From Dehalococcoidia bacterium (lineage in GTDB: Bacteria; Chloroflexota; Dehalococcoidia; Tepidiformales; Tepidiformaceae), in NCBI GenBank assembly GCA_020850615.1, contig JADZEI010000066.1, forward strand, positions 93,205 through 157,204: a DNA stretch of 64,000 nt. The letters run 5' to 3'. Below are positions 43,903-52,279 of the stretch, one piece after another (positions within the stretch are counted from its first letter, which is position 1; every line of letters begins with the position of its first letter). The translations under genes and the position numbers were made by a program. The notes under the pieces were generated by a model. The model had not been told where the DNA came from. It saw only the letters and a list, made by a program, of their open reading frames with translations, and did not search any database.

Positions 43903-44805
43903 CTAATAGGACCACAGGCCGTCGCTCGAAAGCCGGATGAAGTACGACTGGCCGGGTTCGAAGTGCGTGAACTCGGCGGCGTAGCCGGGCACGCCGGGAG
44001 CCCACCGTAGCCAGCGCTGCGCGAGCGGGTCCCAGCGGTAGGCACCGAGGACCTTGCCTTCGAGCGAGCGCAGGGCGGCGCCGGCCGGCTGGATCGGTCC
44101 GCCGTAGGTCACGATGTTCGGCCCCGCGCTGAGCCCGAGCTGGATCCCGGCGAGGGGGACGGCCGGCGTGGGCGTCGGTGTCGGCGTTGGGCTGGGCGTC
44201 GGCGATGGTGTCGGGGAGGGCGTGGCCGCCTGGCTTGCGGTCGCGGTCGCCGTCGCGGATGGCGAGGGGTTGCCGATGGGCGGCGTAGTGGCCCCATCCG
44301 CGACGCTGCCGAACGCGCCCGTCCAGTACGGTCCGGCCTTGCCGATGCCGATGTAGCGGAAGCTGGGGTGGATCATCGTGTTGTAGTGGCTCGGCGACGA
44401 CTTGAAGAGGTCGAAGGCGCGCTGGCCGGTCGAAGCGCCGACGAGCGTGATTTCGCCGAGGTAGCCGCCTCGTGGGTAGCCGCAGTCGTGGACACGGGTG
44501 GCGTAGTCGCGCTTGAGTGAGTCGGTGTGCGAGAGGCCGCCGACGGAGAGCTGGTCGGCCGACTTCCAGGCGGCGGCGCGGTTCAGGGTGTCCGAAGGGG
44601 CGACCGGCACGAGGCCAAGGGCGGTGCGTTCGGCGTTCACGGCCGCGAGGAAGTCCTGCTCGGCCGCGTCGAGGGCGATGTCGGTCGCGCCGATCGCGCA
44701 GTTCGTCAGCGCCTCGGCACCGGTGCCGCCGCGGGCAAGCAGCAGCGCCAGCGCGGCCACCACGGCCACGACCGCGGCGAGCGGGACCCATGTGCTCGTG
44801 CGCAT
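43903..44805 (-). CDS. Secreted CAP/SCP-domain protein with C-terminal WD-Q-WL domain
   Basis: The 300-residue protein has an N-terminal membrane anchor or signal (VPLAAVVAVVAALALLLA) and a CAP domain: FLAAVNAERTALGL, LNRAAAWKSADQLSVGGLSHTDS, GEITLVG and HYNTMIHPSFRYIGIG. A Ser/Pro/Thr linker follows, then a short domain with NIVTYGG, AYRWDPLAQRWLRWAPGVPG and FEPGQSYFI. That last domain matches the end of the giant surface protein. CAP proteins are extracellular with varied roles. I chose ATG 44805, which leaves a short leader after CATAAT. Confidence 0.82.
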   Translation of the reverse strand: MRTSTWVPLAAVVAVVAALALLLARGGTGAEALTNCAIGATDIALDAAEQDFLAAVNAERTALGLVPVAPSDTLNRAAAWKSADQLSVGGLSHTDSLKRDYATRVHDCGYPRGGYLGEITLVGASTGQRAFDLFKSSPSHYNTMIHPSFRYIGIGKAGPYWTGAFGSVADGATTPPIGNPSPSATATATASQAATPSPTPSPTPSPTPTPTPTPAVPLAGIQLGLSAGPNIVTYGGPIQPAGAALRSLEGKVLGAYRWDPLAQRWLRWAPGVPGYAAEFTHFEPGQSYFIRLSSDGLWSY

Positions 44806-44909
44806 CCGGCAACCCGGGCCGGCCTCGGACTGGGCGGGGTGCCCCGGCCGGCCTGCGTACGCTACCACGCGCCGCAATTATGGTCAGTGGCCGCTTCGCG
44901 GGCGCACGC

Positions 44910-44937
44910 AAACAGGGCCCCCGTGAAGGAGGCCCTG
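44910..44937 (-). terminator. Terminator of amt-glnK
   Basis: On the minus strand CAGGGCC and GGCCCTG (seven perfect pairs) enclose a loop and are followed by TTTG, a short T run just after the glnK stop. Confidence 0.6.
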
Positions 44938-44965
44938 CTGTGTGGTGAGCTGGCGTGCCGGGCGG

Positions 44966-45316
<351 letters not shown>

Positions 45317-46717
45317 CTACTTGCCGCCGCTGGGCGCGGGGTGGGCGGTGCTGGTGTAGGCCGCCGGCGGGGCGGGGAGGATCTGCCCGGCCGAAAGCGG
45401 CACGCCGCCTTCGTCGAACGTATACGCCCGCTCGCCGTGCTGCGTCACGTCCAGGCCGAGCTCCTCGTCGTCTTCCGTCACCCGGATGCCGAGCGTCATG
45501 TCGAGCACCTTGAGGATGATGAACGTCATGATGAACGAGAAGGCGCCGATGACGAAGATGCCCACGATCGAGTCCCAGAGGCGGGCGGCTTCGCCGTTGA
45601 TGAGGCCTTCCGCATAGGGCAGGCCGCTGACTTCAGCGGTGGCGAACAGGCCGGTCGCGACCGCGCCCCAGATGCCGCCGACACCGTGCACGCCGACGAC
45701 GTCGAGCGAGTCATCGAAGCTGAGGGCGGCGCGGGCCCGGACGGCGAGGTAGCAGATGACGCCGGCGCCGGCGCCGATGATCATCGCCGACATGGGCTCG
45801 ACGTAGCCCGCGGCCGGGGTGACGGCGACGAGACCGGCGACCGCGCCCGAGATGGCGCCGACGAGGCTCGGCTTGCCGCTCATCCACCAGCTGATTAGCG
45901 TCCAGGCAAGGCCCGCGGTCGCGGCGGCGATGTTCGTGTTCGCGAAGGCGTAGACGGCCTGGCCGGTGGCGCCGCCGGCGCTGCCCGCGTTGAAGCCGAA
46001 CCAGCCGAACCAGAGGATCGCGCCGCCGAGCACGACCATCGTCACGTCGTGCGGCTCCATGGCGCTGACGCCGTAGCCCTTGCGCTTGCCGAAGACGAGC
46101 ACCGCGGCGATGGCGGCGACGCCCGCGTTGATGTGGATCGCGAGGCCACCCGCGAAGTCGAGCGAGTTGAGGCCCTTGGCCGTGCCGTCCGAGGCGAAGG
46201 CGCTGAGCCAGCCGTCGTACGCGAACACCCAGTGCGCGACCGGCACGTAGACCAGGAGCGACCAGAGGGCGATGAACAGCATGAACGGACCGAACTTCGC
46301 GCGCTCGGCGAAGGCGCCGGTGATGAGCGCGGGCGTGATGATCGCGAACATCATCTGGAACATCGCGAACATCAGGTGCGGGATGCCGAGGCCGTAGACC
46401 GCACCCGTGAGGAGCGTGCCGTCTTCCGCGAACGAGACGTTCGGCCCGCCGGGGAGAGCTCCCACGTCCTTGAAGCCGATGAAGTCGAAGTTGCCAATGA
46501 GCCCGAGGCCCTGGTCCGGGCCGAAGGCGAGCGAATAGCCGATCGTGACCCAGATGACGGCCACGATGCCGGTGCAGATGAACGACTGCATGATCGTGCC
46601 GAGGACGTTCTTGTTCCGCGTGAGGCCGCCGTAGAAGAACGCCAGTCCGGGCGTCATGAACAGCACCATCGCGGACGCTGCGAGCATCCATGCGGTGTTG
46701 CCGCTATCGAGTTCCAT
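45317..46717 (-). CDS. amt: Ammonium transporter
   Basis: The 466-residue channel has eleven predicted helices and no signal sequence; the first starts at about residue 8 (AWMLAASAMVLFMTPGLAFFYGGL). Family hallmarks are GLTRNKNVL, DFAGGLAIHINAGVAAI, WFGWFGFNAGSA and DDSLDVVGVHGVGGIWG, with the two pore histidines in these last segments. GGAGGAGAGA lies just before the ATG at 46717. glnK follows nine bases on, the usual amt-glnK operon, and a GlnR-like array lies 82 bp upstream. Confidence 0.95.
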   Translation of the reverse strand: MELDSGNTAWMLAASAMVLFMTPGLAFFYGGLTRNKNVLGTIMQSFICTGIVAVIWVTIGYSLAFGPDQGLGLIGNFDFIGFKDVGALPGGPNVSFAEDGTLLTGAVYGLGIPHLMFAMFQMMFAIITPALITGAFAERAKFGPFMLFIALWSLLVYVPVAHWVFAYDGWLSAFASDGTAKGLNSLDFAGGLAIHINAGVAAIAAVLVFGKRKGYGVSAMEPHDVTMVVLGGAILWFGWFGFNAGSAGGATGQAVYAFANTNIAAATAGLAWTLISWWMSGKPSLVGAISGAVAGLVAVTPAAGYVEPMSAMIIGAGAGVICYLAVRARAALSFDDSLDVVGVHGVGGIWGAVATGLFATAEVSGLPYAEGLINGEAARLWDSIVGIFVIGAFSFIMTFIILKVLDMTLGIRVTEDDEELGLDVTQHGERAYTFDEGGVPLSAGQILPAPPAAYTSTAHPAPSGGK

Positions 46718-46798
46718 CCCTTCTCTCCTCCTGCCCGGGGCGGCGGGCAGTTCGTGACTACGGCGGGGGCCGCGTTGTGGCGAAAGTACGGGCGCGAC

Positions 46799-46836
46799 AT
46801 TTCTGACCCATTTCGCGGCCGTTACGAAGATGTTTC
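46799..46836 (-). promoter_or_regulatory. GlnR-like pentamer array upstream of amt
   Basis: On the minus strand GAAAC, GTAAC, GAAAT and GAAAT occur at an exact 11-bp period (six-base spacers). Actinobacterial GlnR sites are gTnAC-n6-GaAAC repeats with the same spacing, and amt genes are standard targets. Binding by a GlnR homologue is inferred; none is encoded in the window. Confidence 0.65.
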
Positions 46837-46885
46837 GCGGTTCGGATGTCGTGGATGGTGTCCCGGGGGTGGTTTGCGGGCGCGC

Positions 46886-47090
46886 CCTCACCCCTGGCCC
46901 CTCTGCTCTGAAATAGCCGCGTGGTGTCTGGCATCCGTATTCGTTATCTGCCGACTCTGCTCTGAAAATAGCCGCGTGGTGTCTGGCATCCGTATTCGTT
47001 ATCTGCCGACTCTCGCTGACGGAATTCGATTTTCATCCGCCATCCTGGCCCTTTGCCATCGTGTCTCCCGGGGGGAGAGGGAAGGTGCCG
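46886..47090 (+). repeat. Module F split by an insertion
   Basis: CCCTCACCCCTGGCCCCTCT at 46885-46904 and CCCGGGGGGAGAGGG from 47067 are the two halves of a module-F hairpin, separated by the insert at 46905-47066. No gene lies in 46718-47131. Confidence 0.7.
46905..47066 (+). mobile_element. 162-bp insertion in module F, with internal 55-bp duplication
   Basis: Starts GCTCTGAAA and ends CCATCGTGTCT, like the insert at 32196-32302. The last ~44 bp (ATTTTCATCCGCCATCCTGG and following) are identical in the two. The first ~55 bp (CTGCTCTGAAA...CTGCCGA) are duplicated in tandem here, which accounts for the extra length. Confidence 0.65.
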
Positions 47091-47119
47091 GGTTCGTTGC
47101 CCATTTCGCTGGGGAGGGC

Positions 47120-47125
47120 TACAAC
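47120..47125 (+). promoter_or_regulatory. -10 box of DinB-like gene (leaderless type)
   Basis: TACAAC ends six bases before the ATG at 47132. Confidence 0.5.
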
Positions 47126-47131
47126 CGCGCC

Positions 47132-47656
47132 ATGAGTGGCCCTTCGCCCGAAGAACGCGCCCGGCTGCGGGCCTACATCGTGGGGCAGGCGGCGGCGCTG
47201 CCCCTGGTGGAGGTGGCGGCGAAGATGCGGCGCGACGGCGAGGCGCTCTGCGCGGCCCTGGAGGCGGTGCCGCCGGCGAGCTGGTACGCGCGCCCAACCC
47301 CGGGCGATTGGTCCGCCGCCGAGCTCGCCGGCCACGCGATCGAGGTGATCGAACGGGACGCGGCGATCGTGGCGGCGCTGCGCGCGGGGCGTCCGGCGCC
47401 CGCGTTCGTGCCCGACGAGCTGGGCGCGCCCATCGCCCACCAGCTGGCGGACGCGGCGGCGTTCCGGGCCGCGTTCACGGAGCTGCGCGAGGCGTTCCTG
47501 GCGGACCTCCTCCGCGCGGGCGGCGCAGACGGGACGGCCGTGACCATCGAGCACCCCTGGTTCGGCGCGCTCAACTGGCGCGAGTGGCTCTTCTTCATGC
47601 GCATCCACGACAACGACCACGCCCGCTACGTCCGCGAGAAGCACATCTCCGCGTAG
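47132..47656 (+). CDS. DinB-like superfamily protein
   Basis: The 174-residue four-helix protein contains VPPASWYARPTPGDWSAAELAGHAIEV (first metal-ligand region) and FFMRIHDNDHARYVREKH (the paired His of the DinB/YfiT fold). Such proteins bind a divalent metal and often act as thiol-dependent transferases. The start is decided by the -10 box and not by upstream frames, which run through the insertion. Confidence 0.75.
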   Translation: MSGPSPEERARLRAYIVGQAAALPLVEVAAKMRRDGEALCAALEAVPPASWYARPTPGDWSAAELAGHAIEVIERDAAIVAALRAGRPAPAFVPDELGAPIAHQLADAAAFRAAFTELREAFLADLLRAGGADGTAVTIEHPWFGALNWREWLFFMRIHDNDHARYVREKHISA

Positions 47657-47673
47657 GGCCGCGGGCGCCGCGC

Positions 47674-47679
47674 TATACT
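47674..47679 (+). promoter_or_regulatory. -10 box of second Uma2 gene (leaderless type)
   Basis: TATACT ends six bases before the ATG at 47686, the same sequence and spacing as at 1927. Confidence 0.7.
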
Positions 47680-47685
47680 GCCCAT

Positions 47686-48240
47686 ATGGCAACTCCCACG
47701 CGGACGTACACGCCCGAGGACCTGCTGGCGATGGAAGACGGCGACAGCTACGAGCTGGTAGACGGCGACCTCATGGAGCGAAGAGTGAGCATTGAATCCA
47801 GTTGGATTGGCCTCGAATTCGGAACCGCGTTCAAGGTCTACGCGCACGCCAATGGCGGCATCGCACTGGGTTCGGACATGGGCCTCACGATCTTCCCCTG
47901 GGCGCCAGACATGATCCGCCGCGCTGATGCGTTGTACGTCCGCGCGGCCCGCAGCGAGGGGCTCGACCTGCGGGCCGGCTACCTGCGCATCCCGCCGGAC
48001 GTGGTGGCCGAGGCGGTTTCGCCGAACGACACCGCGGTCGAGGTGGAGCGGAAGGTGCGGGAGTACCTGCGCGCGGGTGTCCAGCTCGTCTGGGTGGCGT
48101 ACCCGGAGCTCCGCACGGTTCACATCTACCGCCAGAGCGGCGGCGCAGCCGTGCTCGACGACACGGCGACGCTCACCGGCGAGGACGTGCTGCCGGGCTT
48201 CGAAGTGCCGGTCGCGCGGCTCTTCCCGCCGGCGAAGTAG
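47686..48240 (+). CDS. Uma2 family (DUF820) putative endonuclease
   Basis: At 184 residues it has the same length as the Uma2 protein at 27645. The core is RRADALYVRA, VVAEAVSPNDTAVEVERKVREYL and LVWVAYPELRTVHIY, so the PD-(D/E)XK acidic residues and Lys are kept. N-terminal text is TPEDLLAMEDGDSYELVDGDLMER. The two copies are clearly diverged paralogues. Role unknown. Confidence 0.85.
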   Translation: MATPTRTYTPEDLLAMEDGDSYELVDGDLMERRVSIESSWIGLEFGTAFKVYAHANGGIALGSDMGLTIFPWAPDMIRRADALYVRAARSEGLDLRAGYLRIPPDVVAEAVSPNDTAVEVERKVREYLRAGVQLVWVAYPELRTVHIYRQSGGAAVLDDTATLTGEDVLPGFEVPVARLFPPAK

Positions 48241-48245
48241 CTCCC

Positions 48246-49640
48246 TTATCCCAGGAAGGCGGCGAGGGCGGCGGCTCGCGCGCCAGTCGTGGCCGTGAGC
48301 CGTTCGACCGTGGGGTGGTACGCGGCGGCGTCCTCCCCCGCGGACAGGTGGGGCGCGACCAGCGCGGCGAGCTGTTCGAACCGGGCCGCGAGCGCATCCG
48401 CCTCGAACACGCGGGCGGTCCTCTCCCGGAGCAGTGCCAGGTAGCGCGCACGGTAGTGGGGATCGTCCAGGAGGAAGCGGATGAGCGGCCAGTGGGCGGT
48501 GACCCCGGCGCGGTCGAATGGCAGCGACTGGTAGCCGGTGGCGTGCTCGGGCAGCACCAGGTTGTGGTCCCACGAGAGCCAGGTCAGCCGGCCGCTCGCC
48601 GGGTCGTTGTAGAGGTAGAAGTTGTGGCCGCGCCCGCCGTAGGTGTCGAAGTGGCCCATCGTGGTCGCGAGCCCGAGCCAGGCGAGGAACGTGTCCGTGT
48701 CGAACAACTCGTCGAGGCGGGTGCGCCAGGCTGCGGGGTCGCCGGTGCGCGTGGGCGCGTGGAGCGCGGCGTGTGTCGCGCGGAGGTCGGACCAGTCCGG
48801 GTCGCCGCCCTCGGGCTCGAAGGCGTCTTCGAAGGCCGTCTCCCCTGCGGCGAAGGACGCCGCGTCTCCGCCGGCTTCGTAGAGGTTGCCGCCCGCCGGG
48901 AACGCCCGCGCGACGACCGTGTCGCCGACCACTTCGACCGCGGCGGAGAGCCCGACCAGGGCCGGGCCGTCGCCGCGGTCGAGCTCGATGCGGTAGATGG
49001 CGGCGTGGCCCGCGGGCAGGCCCGCCCCGCGGAGCAACTCGTAGGCCGCGACCTCCTTGAACCGCGTGGGGTCGCGGTGGTTGTTCGCGAACGAGAGCTC
49101 CCGGAAGCCGTGAAAGCGTTGCCCCGCGACGGCCGGGGTATCGTCCGCGAAGCGGTCGAATTCGAGCTTGAAGGGGAAGTGGTCCGTGCCGCGGGACCAG
49201 GCGCCGGCGAGGCTGGAGCTCCCCTTGAAGCGAAACCCCACGTCCGGCCAGGTGCGGCCGTCGAAGTCGATGGTGGCGCGCACCCAGCCCGGGTTCGGCA
49301 GGTCGCCGGGCACCGGTGCGCCGCCGCGTGGACCATAGATCGCGGTCATCTCCGCGAGCATCGCGTCCCACGTCTCCGGCGCGATAGTGACGCGCAGCGT
49401 GTTCACGCGGTCCGCGGGGAAGACGAGCGCGAGGTCCGGCGCCGCGCCGTCGCCGTGGCTGGCTTCGGACCAGCTCCCCGGGCGGCCGGGTGTGGGGCTC
49501 GCGCCGGGCGAGGGCGTGGCCGCTGGAATGCCAGCAGGCGAATCGCTGCCACAGCCGGTCAGCGCGAGCGCCGCGGAGCCCGCCGCGATGCCCAGAAACG
49601 CGCGGCGCGTGGTGCGGCGGCTGGCCGGGTGCTCGTGCAT
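48246..49640 (-). CDS. CotH kinase family lipoprotein, Tat-type signal
   Basis: The 464-residue protein begins with RRTTRRAFLGIAAGSAALALTGC, a twin-arginine signal with a lipobox Cys, then a Pro/Ser linker. The CotH fold follows: RVTIAPETWDAMLAEM, GFRFKGSSSL, FHGFRELSFANNHRDPTRFKEV, and the metal site HNFYLYNDPASGRLTWLSWDHNLVL. CotH proteins are atypical extracytoplasmic kinases. The start at 49640 (MHEHPAS) is set by TACGGT six bases upstream. It converges with the Uma2 gene. Confidence 0.88.
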   Translation of the reverse strand: MHEHPASRRTTRRAFLGIAAGSAALALTGCGSDSPAGIPAATPSPGASPTPGRPGSWSEASHGDGAAPDLALVFPADRVNTLRVTIAPETWDAMLAEMTAIYGPRGGAPVPGDLPNPGWVRATIDFDGRTWPDVGFRFKGSSSLAGAWSRGTDHFPFKLEFDRFADDTPAVAGQRFHGFRELSFANNHRDPTRFKEVAAYELLRGAGLPAGHAAIYRIELDRGDGPALVGLSAAVEVVGDTVVARAFPAGGNLYEAGGDAASFAAGETAFEDAFEPEGGDPDWSDLRATHAALHAPTRTGDPAAWRTRLDELFDTDTFLAWLGLATTMGHFDTYGGRGHNFYLYNDPASGRLTWLSWDHNLVLPEHATGYQSLPFDRAGVTAHWPLIRFLLDDPHYRARYLALLRERTARVFEADALAARFEQLAALVAPHLSAGEDAAAYHPTVERLTATTGARAAALAAFLG

Positions 49641-49646
49641 CGGGAA

Positions 49647-49652
49647 ACCGTA
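49647..49652 (-). promoter_or_regulatory. -10 box of CotH gene (leaderless type)
   Basis: TACGGT on the minus strand ends six bases before the ATG at 49640. Confidence 0.6.
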
Positions 49653-49769
49653 CAGGATCGGGGGCGTGGTGGGTGGTGTGCGGCACTCTAGCACCGCGAC
49701 TTGCCGTGCGAGCCGGGCGGTCGCGATGCTCCCGCCCTCTCAGCCCCGGGACATGGTGGCCTATCGGGG

Positions 49770-49950
49770 TGGCATGGCGCGGACAGTCCCGCGGAGCACT
49801 GCTCCGCGGCTACGCCTGCGGCGCCGGCCCGCGCCATCGGTAGCCCGACCCGTGAGGGAGGGCAGGGGCCGCGCCCCGGCCACCTTGCCCCAGGCCAGAG
49901 CGGAGCTCCCTCTCCCGCCGCAGCGGGAGAGGGCTGGGGGTGAGGGTGGC
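49770..49950 (-). repeat. Inverted module A and module F
   Basis: Inverted module A (GCGGAGCACTGCTCCGC region at about 49790-49812), a REP remnant, and module F (CCCTCTCCCGCCGCAGCGGG then AGAGGGCTGGGGGTGAGGG) at about 49905-49948. There is no gene in 49641-49989. Confidence 0.7.
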
Positions 49951-49977
49951 CCCCTGCCCGGGACGCCGCGCTTCGGC

Positions 49978-49983
49978 CACAAT
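49978..49983 (+). promoter_or_regulatory. -10 box of D,D-carboxypeptidase gene (leaderless type)
   Basis: CACAAT ends six bases before the GTG at 49990, deciding the start over long upstream frames through repeats. Confidence 0.55.
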
Positions 49984-49989
49984 GGGCGG

Positions 49990-50985
49990 GTGGTACGCCG
50001 CGTGGCGCTCGTGGTGTTGGTGTTCGCGCTTGCGGGCGCGGTGGCGGCGGCGTGCTTCGCAGGGGAGGCGGGGCCGCGGGAGGAACTGCCCGAGGCGGCG
50101 AGCGGGCTCGCCGGGATGGGGGTGGACCAGGCACCCGGTCGGCTCGCGCCGGGTGGAGCGGTGGCTTCGCCGTCGCCGGGCGCGTCTGGTGTGCCCGCGA
50201 CGCCGGCTGCGCGGCCGCCCGTATCGCTGGGGGCGCCGCCGCCCGCGGTGGAGGCCGCGGCCGTGCTCGTGTTCGAACCCGAGAGCGGGGCCGCGCTGCA
50301 CGCCGCGAACGAGCACGCCCGGCTCGCTCCCGCGAGCCTGACCAAGATCGCGACGGCGATGGTCGTCCTCGAAAGCGGCATCGACCTCGATGCCGAGATG
50401 GAGGTGCACCCTGACCTGGAGGGGCTCTGGCTGGAGGACAGCACGACGATGGGCCTCGAACCGGGCGACCGGCTGAGCCCGCGGGAGCTGCTCTACGGGC
50501 TGATGCTCGCCTCCGGGAACGATGCCGCGCGGGAGCTCGCGACGCTCGTCGCGGGCAGCGAGCCGGCATTCGTCGCGCGGATGAACGCGCTCGCGGTGCG
50601 GCTCGGGCTTCGCGACACGCACTTCACCGACGCGACGGGGCTGGGCGGCGCGGGGCACTACAGCTCCGCCTGGGACATGGCCCTGCTTTCGCGCGCGGCG
50701 ATGGAGCTGCCGGCCTTCCGCGAAATCGTGGGCACGGAGACGCACACGACCAGCGGCAGCCGCCCGGTCGAGCTCTACAACTTCAACCCGGTGCTGAACT
50801 ACCCGCCCGTGCCCGGCGTCGACGGCGTGAAGACGGGCTACACGGAGGAGGCGGGCAACACGTTCGTGGTCTCGGCCACGCGCGAGGGGCGCCGCCTGGT
50901 GGTGGTCATCCTGAACGGCCCGTACTGGATCCGGGACGCGATCGCGCTCCTGGAATGGGGCTACGCGAACCACCGCTGGGAGTAG
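49990..50985 (+). CDS. D-alanyl-D-alanine carboxypeptidase (S11 family)
   Basis: This periplasmic or cell-surface enzyme trims peptidoglycan pentapeptides. The 331-residue protein has an N-terminal signal (ALVVLVFALAGAVAAACF, with a possible lipobox Cys), a Pro/Ala linker, then the three serine-peptidase motifs: Ser116-x-x-Lys119 in PASLTKIATAMV, SGN in LASGNDAAREL, and KTG in GVKTGYTEEAGN. The C-terminal DacA-type beta domain is absent. Position in the wall pathway is inferred. Confidence 0.92.
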   Translation: MVRRVALVVLVFALAGAVAAACFAGEAGPREELPEAASGLAGMGVDQAPGRLAPGGAVASPSPGASGVPATPAARPPVSLGAPPPAVEAAAVLVFEPESGAALHAANEHARLAPASLTKIATAMVVLESGIDLDAEMEVHPDLEGLWLEDSTTMGLEPGDRLSPRELLYGLMLASGNDAARELATLVAGSEPAFVARMNALAVRLGLRDTHFTDATGLGGAGHYSSAWDMALLSRAAMELPAFREIVGTETHTTSGSRPVELYNFNPVLNYPPVPGVDGVKTGYTEEAGNTFVVSATREGRRLVVVILNGPYWIRDAIALLEWGYANHRWE

Positions 50986-50996
50986 CGCGCCGGGCG

Positions 50997-51980
50997 CTAC
51001 CCCCGCGCCGCCGCCATGAATCGCGCGAGCTCGCCCGGGATGTCCGGGCCCGCGGGCTGGTAGGCGATCTCGGTGATGCCCGCGGCTTCGAGCTCGGCGA
51101 GCCGGTCGCGCCAGCCCGCGGGCGTCCGCACCTGACCGAAGCGCTGCAGGAGCTCGCCATCGACGACCAGCCGGTCGCGGTCGTTCAGCCCGACGAGGTG
51201 GAGGTCGTGGAGGGCGATGTGACGCGTCTCCGCGGGCACCTTTTCGAGCTCGGCGAGCCACTCCGCGCCGCCGGGGTAGCGGGTCACGTCGCCGCCGCGT
51301 TCGTACATGCCATGGAGCGCGACCGCGCCGCCATGCCCTGCCGCTGCGAGGACGCGCTCGGAGCCGGCGTCTTCGCCTTCGCCGAGCACGGTGCCGTAGC
51401 TGAGCACCACCGCGCGGGGGAGGCCGCGGTCCGTGATCCCGGCGCGCGGGCCGGTCACGAACACGCCGGCGGCGCCGAGGTCCACGGCTGCCTGCGCGCC
51501 CTTCGGCCCGCCCGCGCCGATGATGATCGGCACGTCGAGCGGGCGGGCTGCGCCGAACCCGGGCGGGTGCATCATCTGGATCAGGCGGCCCTCCCAGGGG
51601 GCCGCCTCGCCGCGGAGGAGCGCCTGCAGCGTGCTCACGTACTCGCGCACGAACGCCCAGGGCAGCGGCTTCTGTCCGAAGGTCATGCGCCCGGTGAACC
51701 CGGAGCCAATCGCGACCTCCACCCGGCCGGGCGCGAGCTCCGCGAGCGTCGCGATCGCGGCGGCCGTGGTCATCGGGTGGCGCAAGCTGGGGATGGCCAC
51801 GCCGGGGCCGAGGCCGATGCGGCTGGTGCGGTCGGCCGCGCGCGCGAGCTGGACCCACGCGTCCGGGTAGAGGGCGGGCGAGTCGTAGAGCCAGGCGCGG
51901 CGGTAGCCGAGCTCCTCGGCGATGGCGACGTGTTCGGGCGTATCCATCGCGGTTGCGAAGGCGCAGGAGATCTCGATCAT
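50997..51980 (-). CDS. Luciferase-like (LLM) F420-dependent oxidoreductase
   Basis: The 327-residue TIM-barrel protein shows IEISCAFATAMDTPEHVAIAEELGYRRAWLYDSP, IGLGPGVAIPSLRHPMTTAAAIATLAEL, GRVEVAIGSGFTGR and PIIIGAGGPKGAQAAVDLGAAGVF. This pattern fits the F420-binding branch of the bacterial luciferase superfamily. The substrate is unknown. GATAAT on the minus strand lies about 35 bases before the ATG. It converges with the carboxypeptidase gene. Confidence 0.88.
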   Translation of the reverse strand: MIEISCAFATAMDTPEHVAIAEELGYRRAWLYDSPALYPDAWVQLARAADRTSRIGLGPGVAIPSLRHPMTTAAAIATLAELAPGRVEVAIGSGFTGRMTFGQKPLPWAFVREYVSTLQALLRGEAAPWEGRLIQMMHPPGFGAARPLDVPIIIGAGGPKGAQAAVDLGAAGVFVTGPRAGITDRGLPRAVVLSYGTVLGEGEDAGSERVLAAAGHGGAVALHGMYERGGDVTRYPGGAEWLAELEKVPAETRHIALHDLHLVGLNDRDRLVVDGELLQRFGQVRTPAGWRDRLAELEAAGITEIAYQPAGPDIPGELARFMAAARG

Positions 51981-52033
51981 CGGTCCGGCTCCGGCGGGAG
52001 AGGTTGGGCCGGATTATCGGGGGAAACAGGACG

Positions 52034-52062
52034 GGGAGGCGAACATGGCGTCCGCCTCCCCG
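52034..52062. other. GC hairpin in a 299-bp intergenic region
   Basis: GGGGAGGCG and CGCCTCCCC pair perfectly around an 11-base loop, with no T tract. The rest of 51981-52279 shows no gene I can support. Confidence 0.4.
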
Positions 52063-52279
52063 CAAGGGAGGTGCCGCGAGTGCGGCGGTTCAGTCGTGGG
52101 CGCAGGCCGTTGGCAAGCCGGAAGTCGCTATGGCGCGTGGGTTACCCTGCTTACGAATACTGTTGCCGGTCGCTGCCTGTTACGGCGGCGGGCGAACTAT
52201 GTGCCATTGGCGTCGCTGCAGCCGAATACATGACGGCGCAGTGTCCCGGAGTCCGCTGGTCTGCTCCCGTGCGGGCCGT

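Noticed and set aside
47686..48240. Suspected inactive Uma2 because the motif reads AEAVS, not VEVVS
   Set aside because: The acidic residue and the downstream Lys align with the paralogue at 27645; only a neighbouring Val is Ala.
51922..52233. Possible 103-aa plus-strand gene
   Set aside because: Overlaps the start of the oxidoreductase gene and a GC hairpin; the sequence lacks any family pattern.
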